Of a stretch of 57,551 nucleotides of DNA, positions 1-9,451 are shown one piece after another. Origin of the DNA: Bacilli bacterium (GTDB lineage Bacteria; Bacillota_I; Bacilli_A; Haloplasmatales; Haloplasmataceae); NCBI GenBank assembly GCA_012516175.1, contig JAAYWZ010000044.1:1-57551 (forward strand). The letters are read 5' to 3'. The position numbers were made by a program, and so were the translations under genes. Position 1 is the first letter of the stretch. The number at the start of each line of letters is the position of its first letter. Under the pieces are notes generated by a model. That model was not told where the DNA came from. It was given only the letters and a program-made list of their open reading frames with translations, and searched no databases.

Positions 1-35
1 AAATAAAACTATATCACGTAAAAGGAGAATGATTT

Positions 36-2657
36 ATGAAGAACGTTTACAGTTTTAAAGAAGGCAAAGGTTTAGGTAAAGCTTTACTTGGTGGTAAAGG
101 TGCCAATCTTGCCGAAATGGTAGGCATTGGTTTAAACGTACCACAAGGTTTCACTATTACAACTAAAACTTGCCATTTATTCTATGAAAAAGGCCAAAAA
201 TTATGGGACGAATTAAAACAAGAAGTAAATGAAGCACTTGCTAACTTAGAAAAAGAAACAGGTAAAAAATTCGGTGACCCTACAAATCCATTATTAGTAT
301 CAGTACGTTCTGGTGCACCAGTATCCATGCCTGGTATGATGGACACTATCTTAAACTTAGGTTTAAACGATGTTAGTGTACAAGGCTTAGCAACCAAAAC
401 TAATAACCCACGCTTCGCTTATGACTGCTATCGCCGTTTCATCCAAATGTTCTCCAACGTTGTTATGGGTGTTTCTTCTAGCAAATTCGAAGCTATTTTA
501 GACAGAGTTAAGGAAGAAAAACATTATACAACTGACCTTGATTTAACAGAACAAGACTTAAAGAACATCGTCGTTGAATTCAAAGAATTATACAAAAAAG
601 AACTAGGCGAAGAATTCCCTCAAGAACCAATTCAACAATTATATTTAGCTATCGAAGCAGTATTTAAATCTTGGAATAACCCAAGAGCTATCGTTTATCG
701 TAACCTTAACGATATTCCTCACAACTTAGGTACAGCCGTAAACGTTCAATCAATGGTCTTCGGTAACATGGGTGACAAGAGTGGTACAGGTGTTGCCTTC
801 ACACGTAACCCAGCTAACGGCGACAAACAATTCTTTGGTGAATACTTAATTAATGCACAAGGTGAAGACGTAGTTAGTGGGGCCAGAACACCAAAACCAA
901 TTGCGGCATTAGAACAAGATCAACCTGAAGTATATAAAGAATTCGTACGTATCATGCAAATCCTTGAAGACCATTATCGTGATATGCAAGATATCGAGTT
1001 CACTATTGAAGAAGGCAAATTATTCATCTTACAAACACGTAGTGGTAAACGTACAGTAACAGCTGCGATTAACATTGCGGTTGACATGGTTGAAGAAGGT
1101 AAAATCTCTAAAGAAGAAGCTATCTTAAGAGTCGACGCTAAACAATTAGACCAATTATTACACCCATCATTTGACCCTAAAGCATTAAAAGAACATAAAC
1201 CACTCGCAAAAGGTTTACCTGCATCTCCAGGTGCTGCCAGTGGTAGAGTATACTTCACCGCTGAAGATGTTAAAGCTGCTAAAGAACAAGGTGTTGACGC
1301 TATCTTAGTGCGTCTTGAAACATCACCAGAAGATATCGAAGGTATGATTAGTGCAGTAGGTATCTTAACAAGCCGTGGTGGTATGACTAGCCATGCTGCT
1401 GTAGTTGCACGTGGTATGGGTAAATGCTGCGTTGCTGGATGCAGTGATTTCAAAGTTGATGAAGAAAATAAAGTCGCTTATGTTGGTGACTTAGCAATTA
1501 AAGAAGGCGACTTCCTCTCAATCGATGGTACAACAGGTAACGTATATTTAGGTCATATTCCAACTGTTGATACGATTGTTTCTGATAAATATGCTAAATT
1601 CATGAGTTGGGTAGACGAAGTAAGACGTCTCAAGGTTAGAGCTAATGCTGATACACCAAAAGATGCTAAACAAGCTCTTAACTTAGGTGCTGAAGGTATC
1701 GGTCTTTGCCGTACAGAGCATATGTTCTTCGCTGAAGACCGCATCTTAGAAGTTAGAAAGATGATCTTATCTAACACTGTAGAAGAACGCCAAGTTGCAT
1801 TGGACAAGATCCTTGGTTTCCAAAAACAAGACTTTGTTGATATCTTCCGTGTAATGCAAGGCTTACCAGTTACTGTTCGTCTATTAGACCCACCATTACA
1901 TGAATTCTTACCTAAGACAGATGCAGAAATGCAAGTAATCGCAAAAGAAATGAACTTGACTATTGAAGAAATCAAGAGACGTGCAGAATCACTTGAAGAA
2001 TTCAACCCAATGTTAGGTCATCGTGGTTGCCGTCTTGCTGTAACCTTCCCAGAAATCTACGCAATGCAAGTTCGTGCTATTATTCTTGCTGCGTTAGAAT
2101 TAAAAGCTGAAGGTATTGATGTTACTCCAGAAATCATGATTCCATTAACAGTTGATAAAGCTGAATTCACATATGTTAAGAATGTCCTTGTAAAAGAAAT
2201 CGATGCTGTATTCACAGAAAAAGGTGTTACTGTACCATACACTATTGGTACAATGATCGAAACACCACGTGGTGCTCTCCTAGCTGATGAAATTGGTAGC
2301 GTTGCTGACTTCTTCAGTTTCGGTACTAACGACTTAACACAAATGACTTATGGTTTCTCACGTGATGATAGCCATAAATTCTTAGATGAATATCTTGCAA
2401 AAGGTATCTTTGAAAAGGATCCATTCCAAGTATTAGACCAAAATGGTGTTGGTAAATTAGTAGAACATGCTGTTAAATTAGGCCAAGTTGCTAATCCAAA
2501 CATCAAATTAGGTATCTGTGGTGAACATGGTGGCGAACCTAACTCAGTTGAATTCTGCCATCGTACAGGATTAACATATGTTTCCTGCTCACCATTCCGT
2601 GTACCAATTGCACGCTTAGCTGCTGCACAAGCTGCTGTTAAAGAAAAATTACAATAA
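36..2657 (+). CDS. ppdK: Pyruvate, phosphate dikinase
   Basis: Interconverts pyruvate, ATP and phosphate with phosphoenolpyruvate, AMP and pyrophosphate in the cytoplasm; in anaerobes it serves glycolysis or gluconeogenesis. The 873 aa length is normal for the family. The N-terminal ATP-grasp domain opens with LLGGKGANLAEM, the central phosphohistidine domain has GGMTSHAAVVARGMG with the catalytic His, and the C-terminal PEP/pyruvate barrel carries GTNDLTQ and GICGEHGG with the catalytic Cys. The ATG follows AAAAGGAG with good spacing. The gene stands alone and ends in a terminator hairpin. Its codons look more biased (CGT, AAC, GGT) than those of many neighbours, as expected for high expression, though this was judged by eye. 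The upstream promoter is outside the window. Confidence 0.97.
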   Translation: MKNVYSFKEGKGLGKALLGGKGANLAEMVGIGLNVPQGFTITTKTCHLFYEKGQKLWDELKQEVNEALANLEKETGKKFGDPTNPLLVSVRSGAPVSMPGMMDTILNLGLNDVSVQGLATKTNNPRFAYDCYRRFIQMFSNVVMGVSSSKFEAILDRVKEEKHYTTDLDLTEQDLKNIVVEFKELYKKELGEEFPQEPIQQLYLAIEAVFKSWNNPRAIVYRNLNDIPHNLGTAVNVQSMVFGNMGDKSGTGVAFTRNPANGDKQFFGEYLINAQGEDVVSGARTPKPIAALEQDQPEVYKEFVRIMQILEDHYRDMQDIEFTIEEGKLFILQTRSGKRTVTAAINIAVDMVEEGKISKEEAILRVDAKQLDQLLHPSFDPKALKEHKPLAKGLPASPGAASGRVYFTAEDVKAAKEQGVDAILVRLETSPEDIEGMISAVGILTSRGGMTSHAAVVARGMGKCCVAGCSDFKVDEENKVAYVGDLAIKEGDFLSIDGTTGNVYLGHIPTVDTIVSDKYAKFMSWVDEVRRLKVRANADTPKDAKQALNLGAEGIGLCRTEHMFFAEDRILEVRKMILSNTVEERQVALDKILGFQKQDFVDIFRVMQGLPVTVRLLDPPLHEFLPKTDAEMQVIAKEMNLTIEEIKRRAESLEEFNPMLGHRGCRLAVTFPEIYAMQVRAIILAALELKAEGIDVTPEIMIPLTVDKAEFTYVKNVLVKEIDAVFTEKGVTVPYTIGTMIETPRGALLADEIGSVADFFSFGTNDLTQMTYGFSRDDSHKFLDEYLAKGIFEKDPFQVLDQNGVGKLVEHAVKLGQVANPNIKLGICGEHGGEPNSVEFCHRTGLTYVSCSPFRVPIARLAAAQAAVKEKLQ

Positions 2658-2672
2658 TAAAGATAAATTAAG

Positions 2673-2711
2673 ATATTGGCTTCATATATCTAAATATGAA
2701 GCCAATATCAT
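2673..2711 (+). terminator. Terminator hairpin after ppdK
   Basis: A near-perfect inverted repeat (ATATTGGCTTCATAT and its complement) begins 16 nt after the ppdK stop. There is no long U-run afterwards, so termination may be incomplete. Confidence 0.7.
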
Positions 2712-2786
2712 ATAAATCTATCCACTTTTATATAGTAAACAAATAACTTACATATGGATGAAAATATCTTTTAAACAAGAATTTAA

Positions 2787-2933
2787 GTCTATCCTTTATG
2801 TAAACATCTTAAAATAGTATTGCATTAGTAATCGACCTAATCTAATGTGCAGGTCATTAATATTTACAAAGAGATAGACCGACAACTTAGCACATTAATA
2901 ATTTGTAAAAGGATAACATCTTGTTATCCTTTT
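2787..2933 (+). promoter_or_regulatory. Candidate structured leader RNA (riboswitch/attenuator-like) before uxaC
   Basis: The gap of 311 bases between ppdK and uxaC holds a nested set of complementarities. A long stem pairs 2787-2804 with 2863-2879 (GTCTATC with GATAGAC and TGTAAA with TTTACA). Inside it, GACCT (2834-2838) pairs with AGGTC (2851-2855). The loop of that hairpin, TAATGTGC (2843-2850), is complementary to GCACATTA (2890-2897), which would make a pseudoknot. A terminator hairpin follows at 2907-2933. The 5' strand of the long stem, TATCCTTT (2790-2797), is also complementary to AAAGGATA (2908-2915) in the terminator's 5' arm, so stem and antiterminator would exclude each other. 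I do not recognise a known class. An independent small RNA is an alternative. Seen by eye only; no folding was run. Confidence 0.4.
2907..2933 (+). terminator. Terminator/attenuator hairpin just upstream of uxaC
   Basis: A 12-bp perfect stem (2907-2918 with 2922-2933, 3-nt loop) ends in TTTT and AT-rich DNA. It lies 36 bases before the uxaC start codon and well beyond the ppdK terminator, so it most likely terminates a leader transcript rather than ppdK. Confidence 0.75.
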
Positions 2934-2968
2934 AGTATATAAAGTATTTTTTATAGGGGAGTTATAAG

Positions 2969-4378
2969 GTGAAGCCATTCTTAAATGAGAATTTTTTGCT
3001 TAATACAGAAACTGCACAAAAACTATATCATGAATATGCGAAAAAGTTACCAATTATTGATTACCATTGTCATCTAAACCCAAAGGAAATTTATGAGAAT
3101 AAGAAATATGCTAATATCACTGAACTTTGGTTAGGTAGAGGTACAACTGGGGATCACTATAAATGGCGGTTAATGCGCGCCTTTGGAATAGAGGAAAAAT
3201 ATATCACTGGTAATGCAACTTCTTGGGAACGTTTTGCGAAGTGGGCGGAAGTCATACCAAATGCGATTGGTAATCCTTTATTCCATTGGACAATGCTAGA
3301 ATTACAACGTTTCTTTAATATTTATGAAGTTCTTAATCCTAGTAATGCTCATACTATTTATGAAAAATGTAACTTAATGTTACAGAGTGATGATTTTACT
3401 CCTAGAAGACTCATGGAAAGAAGTAATGTGGAACTTGTCTGTACTACAGATGATCCGGTAGATACTTTAGAGTATCATCTTAAGCTTAAGAAAGAATATG
3501 ATAAGATAAAAGTCTTACCAACATTTAGACCGGATAAAGTAATTTATATAGAAAAAGAAGGGTATCTTGATTACCTTAAAAAATTAAGTGATGTTTCAGG
3601 GATTCGAATAAGTGATCTTACTAGTTTAGAACAGGCATTAGTGAATAGGATAAATTACTTCCACGAGGTAGGTTGCCGCATCTCCGACCATTCACTAGAA
3701 GTTGTCATGTTTGAAGACTATACGGAAGATGAAATTAGGACTATCTTATCGAGGAGAATTACAGGTTATAATCTTAGTGATTTAGAAGTTGCAAAGTATA
3801 AAGCATATATCATGGTATTCCTAGGTAAAGAATATGCGAAAAGAAACTGGGCGATGCAACTACATATGGCAGCTTTTAGAAATGTCAATTCGAAGCGATT
3901 TTTGGAGTTAGGACCGGATACAGGATTCGATGTCATAAATACTAATGTGAATATTCATAACTTGCAAAGACTTCTTGATAAGTTAGAACAACAAGATAGT
4001 CTACCTAAAACAATACTTTATTCTTTAAATCCTACTGATTTAGATTTACTAGGAACACTCATGGGTAGTTTCCAAGATGGGAAGATTCCTGGTAAACTAC
4101 AGCTTGGTAGTGCATGGTGGTTCAATGACCATATCGATGGCATGATCCTCCAAATGAAGACTTTGGCAAATGTTGGTCTTTTAAGTAAATTTGTAGGTAT
4201 GTTAACTGATTCCCGCAGTTTCTTAAGTTATCCGAGACATGAATATTTCCGCCGCATTTTATGTAACATTATCGGTGATTGGGTTGAACAAGGCTTATAT
4301 CCTAATAATGAAACATTGTTAAAGAAGATTGTTGAAGATATTTGTTACTATAATGCGAAAACTTATTTTGGTTTATAA
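2969..4378 (+). CDS. uxaC: Glucuronate isomerase (uronate isomerase)
   Basis: Isomerises D-glucuronate to D-fructuronate (and galacturonate to tagaturonate), the first cytoplasmic step of hexuronate catabolism. The 469 aa protein matches the family from its first residues (KPFLNENFLL) and keeps the metal-binding IDYHCHL motif (near residue 32), LQLHMA-like MQLHMAA and GSAWWFND. The start is GTG, placed by AGGGGAG eight bases upstream and by the usual N-terminus. It is monocistronic here: no uxaB, kdgK or kdgA is adjacent. The terminator-bearing leader directly before it suggests transcript-level control. It fits with the glycan enzymes further downstream, which would release uronic acids if their substrate contains them. 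Confidence 0.96.
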   Translation: MKPFLNENFLLNTETAQKLYHEYAKKLPIIDYHCHLNPKEIYENKKYANITELWLGRGTTGDHYKWRLMRAFGIEEKYITGNATSWERFAKWAEVIPNAIGNPLFHWTMLELQRFFNIYEVLNPSNAHTIYEKCNLMLQSDDFTPRRLMERSNVELVCTTDDPVDTLEYHLKLKKEYDKIKVLPTFRPDKVIYIEKEGYLDYLKKLSDVSGIRISDLTSLEQALVNRINYFHEVGCRISDHSLEVVMFEDYTEDEIRTILSRRITGYNLSDLEVAKYKAYIMVFLGKEYAKRNWAMQLHMAAFRNVNSKRFLELGPDTGFDVINTNVNIHNLQRLLDKLEQQDSLPKTILYSLNPTDLDLLGTLMGSFQDGKIPGKLQLGSAWWFNDHIDGMILQMKTLANVGLLSKFVGMLTDSRSFLSYPRHEYFRRILCNIIGDWVEQGLYPNNETLLKKIVEDICYYNAKTYFGL

Positions 4379-4385
4379 AAAAGTA

Positions 4386-4421
4386 GTGCCTATAGATTAA
4401 TTCTATTGGCTCTAATTTTTT
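4386..4421 (+). terminator. Terminator of uxaC
   Basis: GCCTATAG (4388-4395) pairs with CTATTGGC (4403-4410) with one mismatch, followed by a T-rich run to 4421. Confidence 0.75.
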
Positions 4422-4616
4422 GATAGATACTAGTTAAAACAAGCAATTCCCACATATGGGTATTTTAGTAATTAAGATAATCCAATCACTCTTAATCACA
4501 TTTTCTTCTTGATCCTTTGAGGAATATTAATGCACACTAAACTCAAATGGATTACCATTTTGAAGTTTTATCTGAAATACGGGGAAATTCATACATTTAG
4601 TAGTTAGGAGTTCAAG
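4422..4616. other. Intergenic stretch without recognised gene
   Basis: Part of the 478-base gap between uxaC and tnaA. I see no convincing reading frame here. A short inverted repeat (CAAATGG, ATTA, CCATTTTG, about 4545-4563) could be an operator or hairpin; nothing else was recognised. Confidence 0.5.
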
Positions 4617-4673
4617 ATGATAATAAGTTTTTCCCAATTCGTATTCATCTATTTATTATATATATTTTGCTAG
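4617..4673 (+). CDS. Possible 18-residue hydrophobic peptide ahead of a terminator
   Basis: ATG at 4617 follows AGGAG (4606-4610) with six bases of spacing. It encodes MIISFSQFVFIYLLYIFC and stops at TAG 4671-4673, which lies in the first bases of the next terminator hairpin. The peptide is almost entirely hydrophobic/aromatic and could be a tiny membrane peptide or leader peptide. It has no Trp, so it is not an obvious TnaC-type tryptophan sensor. AT-rich DNA produces such short frames by chance; the supporting points are the good ribosome binding site and the position of the stop codon. Confidence 0.3.
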   Translation: MIISFSQFVFIYLLYIFC

Positions 4674-4709
4674 ATGTTACACTTAGGTATGGTTGTAACA
4701 TCTTTTTTT
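4672..4709 (+). terminator. Strong intrinsic terminator upstream of the tnaA promoter
   Basis: AGATGTTACA (4672-4681) pairs perfectly with TGTAACATCT (4694-4703), with a 12-nt loop and seven Ts (4703-4709). It ends whatever is transcribed from the preceding gap and isolates the tnaA promoter. Confidence 0.85.
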
Positions 4710-4790
4710 ATGATCTTTTTCGAGTAAATAAGCTAAGTCTCTTAATTTATAATAGAATTAATGAAGTTTCAGAAAAATACCCAAACTCAA

Positions 4791-4819
4791 TTGAGGAAAT
4801 AGGCAATATTTGATATAAT
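4791..4819 (+). promoter_or_regulatory. tnaA operon promoter
   Basis: TTGAGG (-35) and TATAAT (-10) are separated by exactly 17 bp. The predicted start of transcription falls inside the cre-like operator that follows. Confidence 0.8.
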
Positions 4820-4822
4820 TAG

Positions 4823-4837
4823 ATGAAAGCGTTTTTA
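4823..4837 (+). promoter_or_regulatory. cre-like operator over the tnaA transcription start
   Basis: ATGAAAGCGTTTTTA matches the CcpA/LacI-type cre consensus WTGNAANCGNWNNCW at all but one fixed position. Its location just after the -10 box is a classic repression site, implying carbon-catabolite control of the amino-acid fermentation operon. Confidence 0.6.
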
Positions 4838-4856
4838 TATGAAAGGAAGGGTAAAT

Positions 4857-6242
4857 ATGGAACATAAGTACATGGCTCCTCCTTATCGCATTAAGATGGT
4901 TGAGCCGATTAGGATGACTACTAGAGAAGAAAGAGAAGAACTACTAAAGGAATGTGGTTACAATCCCTTTGCGTTAAGGAGTGAGGATGTCTATATTGAC
5001 CTATTAACTGATAGTGGTACTGGTGCTATTAGCCAAAATCAATGGGCAGCCTTAATGCTTGGTGATGAGGCCTATGCGGGAAGTCGTAGTTTTTATCGAT
5101 TGGAAAAGGTTGTAAGAGAAATAACAGGCTATAAATATATGATACCTGCTCATCAAGGTAGGGGGGCGGAACAAGTTGTCTTACCGCTACTAGTTAAGCA
5201 TCAGGGCATGTACTATATCAGTAACATGCATTTTGACACTACTAAAGCACATGTAGAACTTGCTGGTGCTAGAGCCATTGATTGTGTGATTCCTGAATGT
5301 TTTGAAACTGAGAAATATCATCCTTTTAAAGGTAATTTTGATTTAACTAAATTAGAAGAAGCAATTATTGAAAAGGGAAAGGAAAATATCGCTGGTATAA
5401 TCATCACAGTAACTAATAACTCTGCTGGTGGACAACCTGTAAGCATGGAGAATATCCGTGGGGTTAGAAAAATAGCCGATAAGTATGGAATTAAAGTTAT
5501 TATTGATGGAGCACGATATGCCGAAAATGCTTATTTCATTAAATTAAGAGAAAGAGAGTTTAAAGATAAATCAATTAGAGAGATTGCAAAGGAAATGTGC
5601 AGTTATGGGGATATCTTCCTCATGAGTGCTAAAAAGGATGGTTTAGTAAATATCGGTGGTCTCATTGTTATCAAAGATGATGAAGAGTTATATCAAAAAT
5701 GTCGAACTTATATTGTACCACTAGAAGGTTTTCCTACCTATGGAGGACTCGCTGGTCGCGATATGGAAGCTCTAGCGGTAGGACTAGAGGAAGCATTAGA
5801 ATTAGACTACTTAAATCATCGCTATGATCAAGTTCGCTATTTAGGTGATCGCCTATTAGAAGCTGGAATACCAATTCAATATCCAGTTGGTGGGCATGCA
5901 GTATTTGTTGATTGTAAGAAGATTTGCCCTCACATTCCATATTACCAATTTCCAGCACAAGCAGTAGTCAATGAGTTATATTTAGAAGCGGGGGTAAGGG
6001 CAGTGGAAATCGGTTCATTTTTATTAGGAAGGGACCCTGATACTAAAGAAAACCTCGAAAGTCCCTTAGAATTTATGCGTCTTACGATTCCACGCCGCGT
6101 TTATACCTACGCTCATTTAGATGTGGTCGCTGATGCTGTTATCGAAGTTTATAAGAGAAGAGAAACATTAAAGGGATTAGAGTTTGAATATGAACCACCA
6201 GTTTTAAGACACTTTACAGCACGCCTAAAACCAATAGATTAA
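4857..6242 (+). CDS. tnaA: Tryptophanase (tryptophan indole-lyase)
   Basis: PLP enzyme cleaving L-tryptophan to indole, pyruvate and ammonia in the cytoplasm. It is 461 aa when started at ATG 4857, which AAGGAAGG precedes; the in-frame ATG at 4839 lacks a usable site. The PLP-binding MSAKKD motif places the Schiff-base Lys at about residue 260, and [12 protein letters not shown] carries the PLP-contacting Asp. Tyrosine phenol-lyase is the close alternative, but two positions favour tryptophanase: [12 protein letters not shown] where the phenol-lyase has an Arg (MERG), and RHFTARL where it has Phe. It is first in the operon, 15 bases ahead of arcA. No tryptophan permease is adjacent. Confidence 0.9.
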   Translation: MEHKYMAPPYRIKMVEPIRMTTREEREELLKECGYNPFALRSEDVYIDLLTDSGTGAISQNQWAALMLGDEAYAGSRSFYRLEKVVREITGYKYMIPAHQGRGAEQVVLPLLVKHQGMYYISNMHFDTTKAHVELAGARAIDCVIPECFETEKYHPFKGNFDLTKLEEAIIEKGKENIAGIIITVTNNSAGGQPVSMENIRGVRKIADKYGIKVIIDGARYAENAYFIKLREREFKDKSIREIAKEMCSYGDIFLMSAKKDGLVNIGGLIVIKDDEELYQKCRTYIVPLEGFPTYGGLAGRDMEALAVGLEEALELDYLNHRYDQVRYLGDRLLEAGIPIQYPVGGHAVFVDCKKICPHIPYYQFPAQAVVNELYLEAGVRAVEIGSFLLGRDPDTKENLESPLEFMRLTIPRRVYTYAHLDVVADAVIEVYKRRETLKGLEFEYEPPVLRHFTARLKPID

Positions 6243-6257
6243 GAATGGGGTGATTTT

Positions 6258-7481
6258 TTGGGACGCATTAACGTCTATAATGAAATTGGTAGGCTCCGCA
6301 AAGTGCTCTTACATAGACCAGGAAAGGAATTAGAGCATCTGAAACCTGAGTGGTTGGAAAGATTGTTATTTGATGATATTCCTTGGCTTGAACAAGCGCA
6401 AAAAGAACATGATGAATTTGCCCATTTACTTAAAAGTAAAGGGGTTGAAGTCGTCTATTTAGAAGATTTAATTAGTGAAACCCTAGATCAAGATATTAAT
6501 ATTAAACTACAGTTCATTGATCAGTTCTTACATGAATCCCATGTGGTAAGTGAAACTTTAAGGGGAGTATTAACTGATTATTTACTATCATTATCTACTA
6601 AAGAAATGATTGATAAAACGATGGCGGGGATTAGAAAAAAGGAAGTTCCCAATTTTCAAAAACGGACTTTAAGCGACTATATTAGTGATTATCCATTTGT
6701 TTGTGATCCCATGCCCAATCTCTACTTCATGCGTGACCCCTTTTCAACAGTAGGAGAGGGTATCACGATTAATAAAATGTTTACCCAAACTAGGAGTAGA
6801 GAATCGATATATGCTGATTATATCTTCCGCTATCATAAGGACTTTGCGGATAAGTTTGCTCGTTATTATGACAGAGATTTAACCTTCTCTTTAGAAGGTG
6901 GCGATATCTTAGTATTGTCAGATAAAGTTTTGGCGGTAGGCGTAAGTCAAAGAACGCACCCGTTTGCGATTGAAACGTTGGCTAAAAATCTTTTCTATAA
7001 TTATGAAACCAGTTTTGAAGTGGTTCTAGCCTTTGATATACCTAAGACTAGAGCCTTTATGCACCTAGATACCGTGTTTACCGCTGTAGACTACGATAAG
7101 TTTACGATGCATAGTCAAATCAATATGGACTTTAAAGTTTTTGAACTAACGCGGGATAAAGACCGTTATGGTAAACTACATGTTAAGCCCATTGTTTGTC
7201 ATTTAGATGAGATTTTAAGAAAATATCTTCATAAAGATATCACTTTAATTCCTTGTGGTGGAGATGATGAAATTACCAGTGGTAGAGAACAGTGGAATGA
7301 TGGTGCTAATACATTAGCGATTGCGCCTGGTGAAGTCATTGTCTATGCGAGGAATTATGTCACGAATGAGTTGTTAGATAAACAGGGAGTTAAGGTTTAT
7401 CCAATTATCGCAAGTGAACTATCACGAGGACGCGGGGGACCTCGTTGTATGAGTATGCCACTGATTAGAGATAACATATAA
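6258..7481 (+). CDS. arcA: Arginine deiminase
   Basis: Hydrolyses L-arginine to citrulline and ammonia, step one of the ADI pathway. The 407 aa protein has the family start [19 protein letters not shown], the FMRDPF and EGGDIL guanidine-binding motifs, HLDTVF with the catalytic His, and the nucleophilic Cys397 in [10 protein letters not shown]. It starts at TTG, supported by GGGGTGAT upstream and by the conserved N-terminus. It sits between tnaA and the carbamoyltransferase gene in one transcription unit. No ArcD arginine/ornithine antiporter lies in the window, in keeping with ornithine being consumed by the genes downstream. Confidence 0.96.
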   Translation: MGRINVYNEIGRLRKVLLHRPGKELEHLKPEWLERLLFDDIPWLEQAQKEHDEFAHLLKSKGVEVVYLEDLISETLDQDINIKLQFIDQFLHESHVVSETLRGVLTDYLLSLSTKEMIDKTMAGIRKKEVPNFQKRTLSDYISDYPFVCDPMPNLYFMRDPFSTVGEGITINKMFTQTRSRESIYADYIFRYHKDFADKFARYYDRDLTFSLEGGDILVLSDKVLAVGVSQRTHPFAIETLAKNLFYNYETSFEVVLAFDIPKTRAFMHLDTVFTAVDYDKFTMHSQINMDFKVFELTRDKDRYGKLHVKPIVCHLDEILRKYLHKDITLIPCGGDDEITSGREQWNDGANTLAIAPGEVIVYARNYVTNELLDKQGVKVYPIIASELSRGRGGPRCMSMPLIRDNI

Positions 7482-7500
7482 CATATGAGGAGGAGTTTTG

Positions 7501-8496
7501 ATGCCAGTAAATTTAAGAGGAAGAAGTTTTTTGACATTACTTGATTTTACACCACAAGAAATCACTTACCTATTAGACCTTGCATTTAATCTAAAAAAAG
7601 CAAAGATGACGGGGATACCGCAACCACAACTTAAGGGAAAAAACATTGTTCTTTTATTCGAAAAGGATTCCACCCGTACTCGCTGTGCTTTTGAAGTAGG
7701 TGCTTATGATTTAGGAATGAATGTCACCTACTTAGGACCAACAGGTAGTCAAATGGGAAAGAAGGAAAGTATCAAAGATACCGCTAGGGTACTAGGAAGA
7801 ATGTATGATGGGATTGAGTACCGTGGTTTTGCGCAAGAAACAGTAGAACTCTTAGCTAAGTATTCTGGAGTACCTGTATGGAATGGCTTAACTGATAAGT
7901 TTCATCCGACCCAGATTTTAGCAGATTTCATGACTATCATCGAGCATAAGGGTTATTTAAAAGGAATTAAACTTGCCTTCTTAGGCGATGCTCGGAATAA
8001 TGTGGCGAATTCTTTAATGGTTGGTTCCGCAAAATTAGGATTAGATTTTCGTGCTGTTGGTCCTAAACATTTATGGCCAGACCCAACTTTAGTTGAAGCC
8101 TGTCTGAAACTCTCAGAATTTTCAGGAGCGAAGCTTACCTTCACAGAAGATGTTAAAGAAGGTACGAAAGACGCTGATGTGATATATACAGATGTGTGGG
8201 TATCAATGGGAGAACCTGATAGTGTATGGGAAGAAAGGATTAATTTATTAAAACCTTATCAAGTCAATTGGGATGTAATTAATAATGCACATCCTGATGT
8301 AATCTTTATGCATTGTTTACCAAGTTTCCATGATTTAGGTACAACAATTGGTAAGCAAATCTATGAAAAGTTTGGATTAGATAGTATGGAAGTAACTGAT
8401 GAAGTCTTTGAATCAAAACACTCAGTTGTTTTTGATGAAGCTGAAAATCGACTTCATACCATTAAAGCAGTAATGTTAGCAACATTAGGATGTTAG
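7501..8496 (+). CDS. arcB: Ornithine carbamoyltransferase (catabolic)
   Basis: In the ADI pathway it phosphorolyses citrulline to ornithine and carbamoyl phosphate. The ATG at 7501 is placed by AGGAGG seven bases upstream; a TTG just before it is less likely. The 331 aa protein carries the carbamoyl-phosphate loop [20 protein letters not shown] and the ornithine-site HCLPSFHD (more often HCLPAFHD). A catabolic role is inferred from its position between arcA and arcC, since sequence alone does not separate it from anabolic ArgF. Confidence 0.95.
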   Translation: MPVNLRGRSFLTLLDFTPQEITYLLDLAFNLKKAKMTGIPQPQLKGKNIVLLFEKDSTRTRCAFEVGAYDLGMNVTYLGPTGSQMGKKESIKDTARVLGRMYDGIEYRGFAQETVELLAKYSGVPVWNGLTDKFHPTQILADFMTIIEHKGYLKGIKLAFLGDARNNVANSLMVGSAKLGLDFRAVGPKHLWPDPTLVEACLKLSEFSGAKLTFTEDVKEGTKDADVIYTDVWVSMGEPDSVWEERINLLKPYQVNWDVINNAHPDVIFMHCLPSFHDLGTTIGKQIYEKFGLDSMEVTDEVFESKHSVVFDEAENRLHTIKAVMLATLGC

Positions 8497-8507
8497 GAGG
8501 TTTTTAA

Positions 8508-9440
8508 ATGGCACGGATGGTAGTCGCATTAGGGGGAAATGCGCTCGGTAATACACCCCAAGAACAGTTATATCTTGTGAAAAATACAGCACAAGCCTTA
8601 GTTCATCTAATTAAAGAAGGTCATGAAGTTATTATCACGCATGGTAATGGTCCACAAGTAGGTATGATTAATCTAGCCTTTGAGTTAGCTTCCAAAAATG
8701 GGAAGGAAATACCAGATATGCCTTTCCCAGAATGCGGAGCGATGAGTCAAGGATATATTGGTTATCACCTTCAAAATGCATTATATGCTGAGTTAAGAAA
8801 ACAAAACATCGATAAGAGTATTGTGACCGTGGTTACACAAGTCTTGGTTGATCAAAATGACTCGGCATTTACTAATCCATCAAAACCAATTGGCGCATTT
8901 TTAACGGAAGAAGAAGCAAAAAGACGGGCAGAAACCCTAGGATATATATATAAAGAAGATGCTGGCAGAGGTTGGCGAAGAGTAGTACCAAGTCCAAAAC
9001 CAATAGATGTAATTGAAAAAAATGTGATAAGGACATTAGTAGAAAATGGCCACATCGTCATCGCTGGTGGTGGTGGAGGTATACCGGTGATTAGAGAAGG
9101 TGATGAACTCATCGGTGTACCAGCGGTTATTGATAAAGATTTTATCTCTAGTTTAATCGCTCAGTTACTCGATGCTGATTATCTCTTTATTTTAACAGCG
9201 ATAGATCGAGTTATGATAAACTTTATGAAACAAAATCAACAAGCTCTTGATACTTTAACGGTAGAAGATGCAAAGCGTTATATTGCCGAAGGACACTTCG
9301 CCAAAGGTAGCATGCTGCCGAAGATTGAAGCATCGATTAATTTTGCGGAATCAAAAACAGGGCGTGTAGCTGTTATCGCTGCTTTAGAAAAAACTAAGGA
9401 AGCTCTAGAAGGTAAGAGTGGTACGAAAATAACTTTATAG
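8508..9440 (+). CDS. arcC: Carbamate kinase
   Basis: Transfers phosphate from carbamoyl phosphate to ADP, giving ATP, ammonia and CO2; this is the energy-yielding step of arginine fermentation. The 310 aa protein has the amino-acid kinase fold signatures VVALGGNALG, ITHGNGPQVG and IAGGGGGIPV, all typical of ArcC. The ATG follows GGAGG with normal spacing, 11 bases after arcB. Nothing unusual was seen in the sequence. Confidence 0.97.
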   Translation: MARMVVALGGNALGNTPQEQLYLVKNTAQALVHLIKEGHEVIITHGNGPQVGMINLAFELASKNGKEIPDMPFPECGAMSQGYIGYHLQNALYAELRKQNIDKSIVTVVTQVLVDQNDSAFTNPSKPIGAFLTEEEAKRRAETLGYIYKEDAGRGWRRVVPSPKPIDVIEKNVIRTLVENGHIVIAGGGGGIPVIREGDELIGVPAVIDKDFISSLIAQLLDADYLFILTAIDRVMINFMKQNQQALDTLTVEDAKRYIAEGHFAKGSMLPKIEASINFAESKTGRVAVIAALEKTKEALEGKSGTKITL

Positions 9441-9451
9441 GGAGAGATACT

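Noticed and set aside
974-1453. Minus-strand frames inside ppdK and elsewhere opposite known genes
   Set aside because: They have no Shine-Dalgarno, no recognisable domains and unnatural composition; they are shadows of the + strand genes.
2820-2940. T-box or purine riboswitch before uxaC
   Set aside because: No T-box GGUGG/antiterminator core and no purine-aptamer conserved bases were seen; left as an unclassified structured leader.
4617-4673. TnaC leader peptide
   Set aside because: No Trp codon and a terminator plus a separate tnaA promoter follow, unlike the known TnaC arrangement; kept only as a low-confidence small ORF.
4857-6242. Tyrosine phenol-lyase as identity of the first operon gene
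   Set aside because: The position of the phenol-lyase Arg is Ile in [12 protein letters not shown], and the C-terminal RHFTARL has the tryptophanase His rather than Phe.
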